Shown: in pieces, positions 59,538 through 64,000 of the stretch
Layout: each line of letters opens with the position of its first letter
Position numbering within the stretch: position 1 is the stretch's first letter
Assembly (NCBI GenBank): GCA_903813345.2
Contig: CAIIXF020000003.1
Coordinates: forward strand, 3,810,109-3,874,108
DNA: 64,000 nt
Reading direction: 5' to 3'
Source of the DNA: Owenia fusiformis
Taxonomy: Eukaryota > Annelida > Polychaeta > Sabellida > Oweniidae
Made by a program: the position numbers and the translations under genes
Notes under the pieces: model-generated
The model's database searches: none
Told to the model about the DNA's origin: nothing
Seen by the model: the letters and a program-made list of their open reading frames with translations, nothing else

Positions 59538-61758
59538 TGTTACTTCAACCATAGCTATTTCAAATTTGTGTGAACTGTTGTTGAACCACACAAAGCACTT
59601 TTATGTATATTAGACTGTCAGTTTTAGTTGTAACACCTATGATTTAACAATTTTAATATACCTCACGCAAAAGGAGTGTGTGGATCGCTTTGAATCATCT
59701 AATTTATTTTCAAGATTGCGACATCTATGGACATAAATGAAAACCATTACCAACAGACAGTAACATCCATTCCGGCATTTCACAGAATTGTTGATCATTA
59801 TTATCATTTCAAAATTGTAATTTATTTTCAAGATTGCAAAAACTTTCTATGGCAACAGACTTCTAAAAAAAATCCAGTGTAATTATTATTTATCCAGGAA
59901 CAACAACATGCTTTATTTATACCATAACCCATATAAAAACTACAACTTTTATGATGTAGCTCTTTATCATTATAAACTCAGTTTGGGTACGGGTAGCTTG
60001 AATCAATATGTATGCTAAAATGGGTAACATTATATACACGTAATATGATTATATACATGTAATATTATTATATACACGTAATATGATTATATACATGTGA
60101 TATGATTATATACACGTGATATGATTATATACACGTGATATGATTATATACACGTGATATGATTATATACACATAATATGATTATATACACGTAATATGA
60201 TTATATACACGTGATATGATTATATACACGTGATATGATTATATACACGTGATATGATTATATACACATAATATGATTATATACACGTAATATGATTATA
60301 TACACGTGATATGATTATATACATGTGATATGATTATATACAAGTAATATGATTATATACACGTAATATGATTATATACATGTACTATGATTATATACAC
60401 GTAATATGATTATATACACGTAATATGATTTAGCAACTCTGTATCATCATAAAACCAGCTAAAATAAAAAGAATTAGTTAGAATGAGACTAATAAATTGT
60501 TTTATGTTAAAACATTTTAAAGGAAAAACAAAATAAAAACAAAACAAAACGCCATGATCAAATGGATTCCATAAGTAAAAAAACATTCAAAACCAGAGAT
60601 ACTTATAATGTCGATACTTCTAGTTTACCAAATGGAAACGATTGAAAATCATCCTTTGGAGTTGTACATCCCAAATTGTAATTCATTACTTAATAATTCA
60701 ATTTAGAAATTGCTTCATGCAAATTTGAAATACCAAGAGCATTAACAAAGGTTTGTATACATAAAGATAATACAAAATAATAGTAATATTACTTATAAAG
60801 ATAATATAAGATAGTAATATTACTAACAACATGTACTTTATTTTCTAATATCTGCACCTATGATAGTTGATGCACATAACTCTAAATTAGTTAGTTTTTA
60901 ACTTGATAATTTTCAATTTATTCATTTCTCTAGGAAATTATCGATGCATTTTATAAATGTATGTCAAAAGAGGAGATAGGTGGCGCTAGGTGGAGAAACA
61001 ACAAAACATTGAGGCTCAAGGTTGCCATGGTTACAGAAGATTATATGTATTGTAATTTTTTCAACTGCATGTACTGATTGTTTTGCAAAAGTCACTTTTA
61101 CTTTAAACCTGCTCCTAACTGCCTAAGGACAGGGTTTATTTACTTCTAAAAGGACTTTTGTGAAACCGGCAAAACTGTTCTTCAAATTTTCCTATTAATT
61201 TTCTCTCACTGTTTCGCAAATGTCACTTTAGAATTGACATTCATACACTTTGTTATTAGTGGGGCTAATCTTTAATATGGTGCTACTTAATTTGAACTTT
61301 CTGGAAATTTCGGATAGATTCAGCATTTTTAGGGGTTAAATCGCAGATCAAATTAATATATAATAAATATTAATTGGCTCTTTTGATTGGCTAAATTAAA
61401 ACACATGTGAATTATCAAATGGCATAATATAACCCTTTTCTCTATTTTATAGAGCCACTTGAACTTATGAATTACCTGTGCAAGAAGTGTCAACTATTTA
61501 AAGGCACATTTGTGAAACATTAAATTACTATTAATTGTTTTCTTTTTTTATTGGTAACCATGGTGAGAGCTTGAGCTATAATGTGTTTTACACTGTGTCT
61601 AATTGTTTCGTATTTTTTCAGTGTATTCTCCCTACCCAGAGACGATCACTCCAGAATATCAACAGAAGAATTTGGAGCGTATGATCGCACAGCGTCAAGG
61701 TATCGTGGAAGGCGTGGCTTCTAAATGGGATTACGAAAACAACCGCTGGAAGAAATAA
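55741..61758 (+). CDS. COX4: Cytochrome c oxidase subunit 4, isoform ending in exon 5b
   Basis: Same exons 2-4 as the other isoform, then 61622-61758, preceded by the strong acceptor TATTTTTTCAG. Also 191 residues: exon 5b is exactly as long as 5a (137 nt), in the same phase, and ends in its own stop. The tail reads VYSPYPETITPEY...SKWDYENNRWKK, with 29 of 45 residues identical to the 5a tail. It is slightly closer at its end to the vertebrate KWDYEKNEWKK. Poly(A) candidates AATAAA lie at 61,947 and 62,116. Because 5a has a stop, the two exons can only be used one per transcript. Confidence 0.93.
56458..56765 (+). repeat. Duplicated acceptor of COX4 exon 4 (165-bp unit)
   Basis: The end of intron 3 and the first 25 or so nucleotides of exon 4 (CATTGCAG/TGTACCGCTCCAG) occur twice, with exon starts at 56,573 (decoy) and 56,738 (real). 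After the shared part the decoy reads into TAG within 14 codons. Confidence 0.88.
57155..57328 (-). mobile_element. Family A element, copy 3, in COX4 intron 4 (TSD CAGGT)
   Basis: 174 bp in the opposite orientation to the other copies (TTGCCTGCTGCTAATT near the right end), flanked by CAGGT at 57,150-57,154 and 57,329-57,333. Confidence 0.9.
58139..58308. mobile_element. 170-bp inverted-repeat element in COX4 intron 4 (TSD AAGAG)
   Basis: Ends CAGTGATCTCCCCAG and CTGGGGAGATCACTG are near-perfect inverted repeats, flanked by AAGAG at 58,134-58,138 and 58,309-58,313. Interior GTGGGTGCAAA/TTCTGCGCCCAC words are also partly self-complementary. Confidence 0.88.
58420..58725 (+). repeat. Degenerate tandem repeat of about 57 bp in COX4 intron 4
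   Basis: Roughly five diverged units sharing CTATATGCAGCATAATG and CTACAACCTTGGCCT. The reading frame stays open for 136 codons because the unit is near a multiple of three; I do not call it a gene. Confidence 0.7.
60026..60430 (+). repeat. 19-bp minisatellite between COX4 exons 5a and 5b
   Basis: About 21 copies of GATTATATACACGTGATAT with G/A variation at the ACGTG/ACGTA position. It lies in the 5a 3' UTR (before the AATAAA at 60,463), which is also the intron leading to 5b. Confidence 0.95.
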
Positions 61759-62322
61759 GAAAAGAACTTTTAGGAAATTTTGTAATATAGACTAAGTAAA
61801 TTAACCAAAGGATGTTATAATGGATACAACTGGAACATTAACAATAGCATGTTATGTAATGGTACCCACACTTTCGAAGCATAAATTATTTGAACACCAG
61901 TTTTATTTTATGTTGCATATTTTTTATTTTTAAACTGGGTATATTTAATAAAAAGCACCCCACTTACAGACTTCAGTTGGTCAGAACAATTGGAGTCTTT
62001 TTCTCATTTTGCCAAGCACATTTTGATAAAAAATATATACAAATGAGAATACCAGTTTTTGATTGTTTTCTGTGCTTCTTTTTTCCAATATCACAAGTTA
62101 CGAAGTATCGCCATCAATAAATAATTTAAAATTATCATGTAGGCTAGAGTTGAGTATTAAACATTTAGTTACCTTGTATGAAGAGGTGTAAAATATCAAA
62201 ATTGTCTGTTCCGACATTTGAACTCCTCATGGTATGGAATCATATTCAACATAGGACACTTCTCAGGACTTCGTGTAATTTCCACATCAAGACACTCACT
62301 CAGTTACATCTAAAGTTAAAAC

Positions 62323-62503
62323 ACAGTAAAACCTTCCAATCAGAAGATCACCGGAATCAGCCAAAAGTGGTCAAGCTAGCTGATGATTGTATTTCACGAT
62401 TTTTCTTTAAGTCTATGGGAGGTCACGAAATTGGGACAAAGAAAAAGATGTAACAATGAGAGGTGTTGATATCAGAGGTATTCAGATAAAAAGGTTTTAC
62501 TGT
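62323..62503. mobile_element. 181-bp inverted-repeat element (ACAGTAAAACCTT ends)
   Basis: ACAGTAAAACCTT at the left pairs with AAGGTTTTACTGT at the right. Single ends of related sequence also occur at about 48,486 (CAGTGAAACCTGTCTAAGTG) and 57,038. Non-coding. Confidence 0.65.
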
Positions 62504-62800
62504 AGTACACAAATTGATTCCAACATGTTATTTATCATAAATAGGTTTTACTGTAATCTTAACATGTTATTTATGTATTGTGTGATTCGTTAGAAATGAC
62601 TGGTTTACAAGTAAAACCAGTTTGTTGAATAAATAGTTATAAAATAGTAATTTAACAAGTAACTGTTTATTATATATGTACAGACATATACAGAGACCTC
62701 AGACTTTGGGTGAATAAAGGTGGTTTAGAGATAAAAACAACCTTCCCATAAAGTCTGTCTTGTTCAGGATCTTTTTGTCCCCCTAGTTATCGTTTGTCAG

Positions 62801-62922
62801 TTATTATGTCACCATCAAAAGTGGTGACATAAGTTATAGTCTCCAATTTTTTGTGAATGGCATTTTGCGGATGGTGTTTGGCATCTGTAACAAGTGGCAG
62901 GTGGTGTCTGTGTCATGTCTAT
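62801..62922 (+). mobile_element. Short family E copy
   Basis: Starts TTATTATGTCACCATCAAAA with the terminal stem-loop, then TAGTCTCCAATTTTTTGTGA, CATCTGTAACAAGTGGCAGG and a decayed right end. No satellite core. Confidence 0.7.
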
Positions 62923-63603
62923 TTCCTAAAATTCAGACAACTATTTTAGTTCCTAGTTTAGTAGAGGAGATCTTAGACCTCACGTCTGAATAACAAAATG
63001 AATTGATTTGTATCCAAATATTGTATGTTGAATCCGGTTACTGAAAAGCCAATCAGTCACAAGTAAATATGAGTACATCCAAGGGCTCTTGACAGGCTTT
63101 TTATTAGTAACTGGATATTATTATTAACATCCGGGTAAAATATTTGAGTACGTCTTAACCTCTTTGTTGGTGAAAATGATGAAAATAAAAATCTTAACTA
63201 TTTTCTCCAAAGGAGGCTCATCCGTTTTGTATTATGACATAATCTGATGGGGACCAGTGAGTGAGCTTTATATATGATTGGCCATTTTGAAATGAATATA
63301 GCATTTCTAAAAGAAATAGGTTTTCTCACGTTAAATTGTCATGCCCATCTGTTCAACAGCAGAGGATCGGTTTATACCTTGATCACTGATATGAGGTGAA
63401 CTGTATAAGTGATACTTAATTTAAGTGGTTTTGCTGAATGGTCAAATTTTATCATTTTGCTAATGAAAAGAAACTTCCCATTGGATAACATTATGAAGAT
63501 AATATTTCCGGCATTTAATTTTCCGAACCTGTCGAAAATCAGGCAATGATTAGGCTTACCACTTATACAGATAGCACGTTGATAAAAATGATATTGAGGT
63601 TTT

Positions 63604-64000
63604 TGCAATATAAAATCAAGTACAACAATAATCAATAGGCGAGGCAAAGCTTATTGCAATATAAAATCAAGTGCAGCAATAATCAATAGGCGAGGCGAAG
63701 CTTATTGCAATATAAAATCAAGTGCAGCAATAATCAATAGGCGAGGCGAAGCTTATTGCAATATAAAATCAAGTGCATCAATAATCAATAGGCGAGGCAA
63801 AGCTTATTGCAATATAAAATCAAGTGCAGCAATAATCAATAGTCGAGGCGAAGCTTATTGCAATATAAAATCAAGTGCATCAATAATCAATAGGCGAGGC
63901 AAAGCTTATTGCAATATAAAATCAAGTGCAGCAATAATCAATAGGCGAGGCAAAGCTTATTGCAATATAAAATCAAGTGCAGCAATAATCAATAGTCGAG
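63604..64000 (+). repeat. 51-bp tandem array running off the window
   Basis: Nearly eight copies of a 51-bp unit with CAATATAAAATCAAGTGCAG, CAATAATCAATAGGCGAGGC and AAGCTTATTG. The first unit is slightly diverged. The array is not finished at base 64,000. Confidence 0.95.

Larger units (their letters stand above)
61759..63600 (+). other. COX4 3' UTR and downstream flank
   Basis: AATAAA candidates lie at 61,947-61,952 and 62,116-62,121. Beyond them are two interspersed repeats and AT-rich sequence, with no supported gene. Confidence 0.4.

Noticed and set aside
61622-61758. Exon 5b as a processed pseudogene of COX4
   Set aside because: Only the last exon is present, with an intact intron acceptor, phase and stop, so it is an exon duplication rather than a retrocopy.
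1-64000. tRNA or rRNA genes
   Set aside because: No cloverleaf with A and B boxes and no conserved rRNA core was noticed; a covariance-model scan would be decisive.

Overview
This window is genomic DNA of an animal, most likely a marine bilaterian invertebrate. Genes are split by GT-AG introns, the protein families are metazoan, the standard code fits every exon, and non-coding DNA is AT-rich and crowded with short inverted-repeat elements and minisatellites. I cannot name the species; a lophotrochozoan such as a mollusc is a guess.

Layout. 1-7,100: a BTB/C2H2 zinc-finger gene (+), whose C-terminal codons and stop codon have expanded into a 54-bp tandem array. 11,780-12,778: an intronless, unrecognised, mostly disordered 332-residue protein (-) with a duplicated motif. 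12,850-33,900: about 21 kb with no gene I can support, filled with inverted-repeat elements, a 2-kb element built around a roughly 134-bp satellite, and low-complexity DNA. 34,040-47,438: a complete 17-exon VPS35 gene (+), the retromer core subunit, 796 residues. 52,591-54,674: a three-exon SYS1 gene (-), a Golgi membrane protein, recovered by joining short exons. 55,200-61,758: COX4 (+), cytochrome c oxidase subunit 4, with two interchangeable last exons. SYS1 and COX4 are head to head, about 0.55 kb apart. The genes do not form one pathway; VPS35 and SYS1 both serve endosome/Golgi trafficking.

Two results stand out. First, tandem duplications sit on exon-intron junctions. In VPS35 the acceptor of exon 6 is preceded by 13 decoy copies, the donor of exon 11 is followed by 14, and the junctions of exons 2, 8, 9 and 10 are also duplicated. 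COX4 exon 4 has a decoy acceptor, and the zinc-finger gene has iterated its stop codon. Second, COX4 carries two intact, phase-matched, 137-nt terminal exons encoding alternative intermembrane-space tails (29 of 45 residues identical). Many short non-autonomous transposons are also delimited here, several with exact 5-bp target-site duplications.
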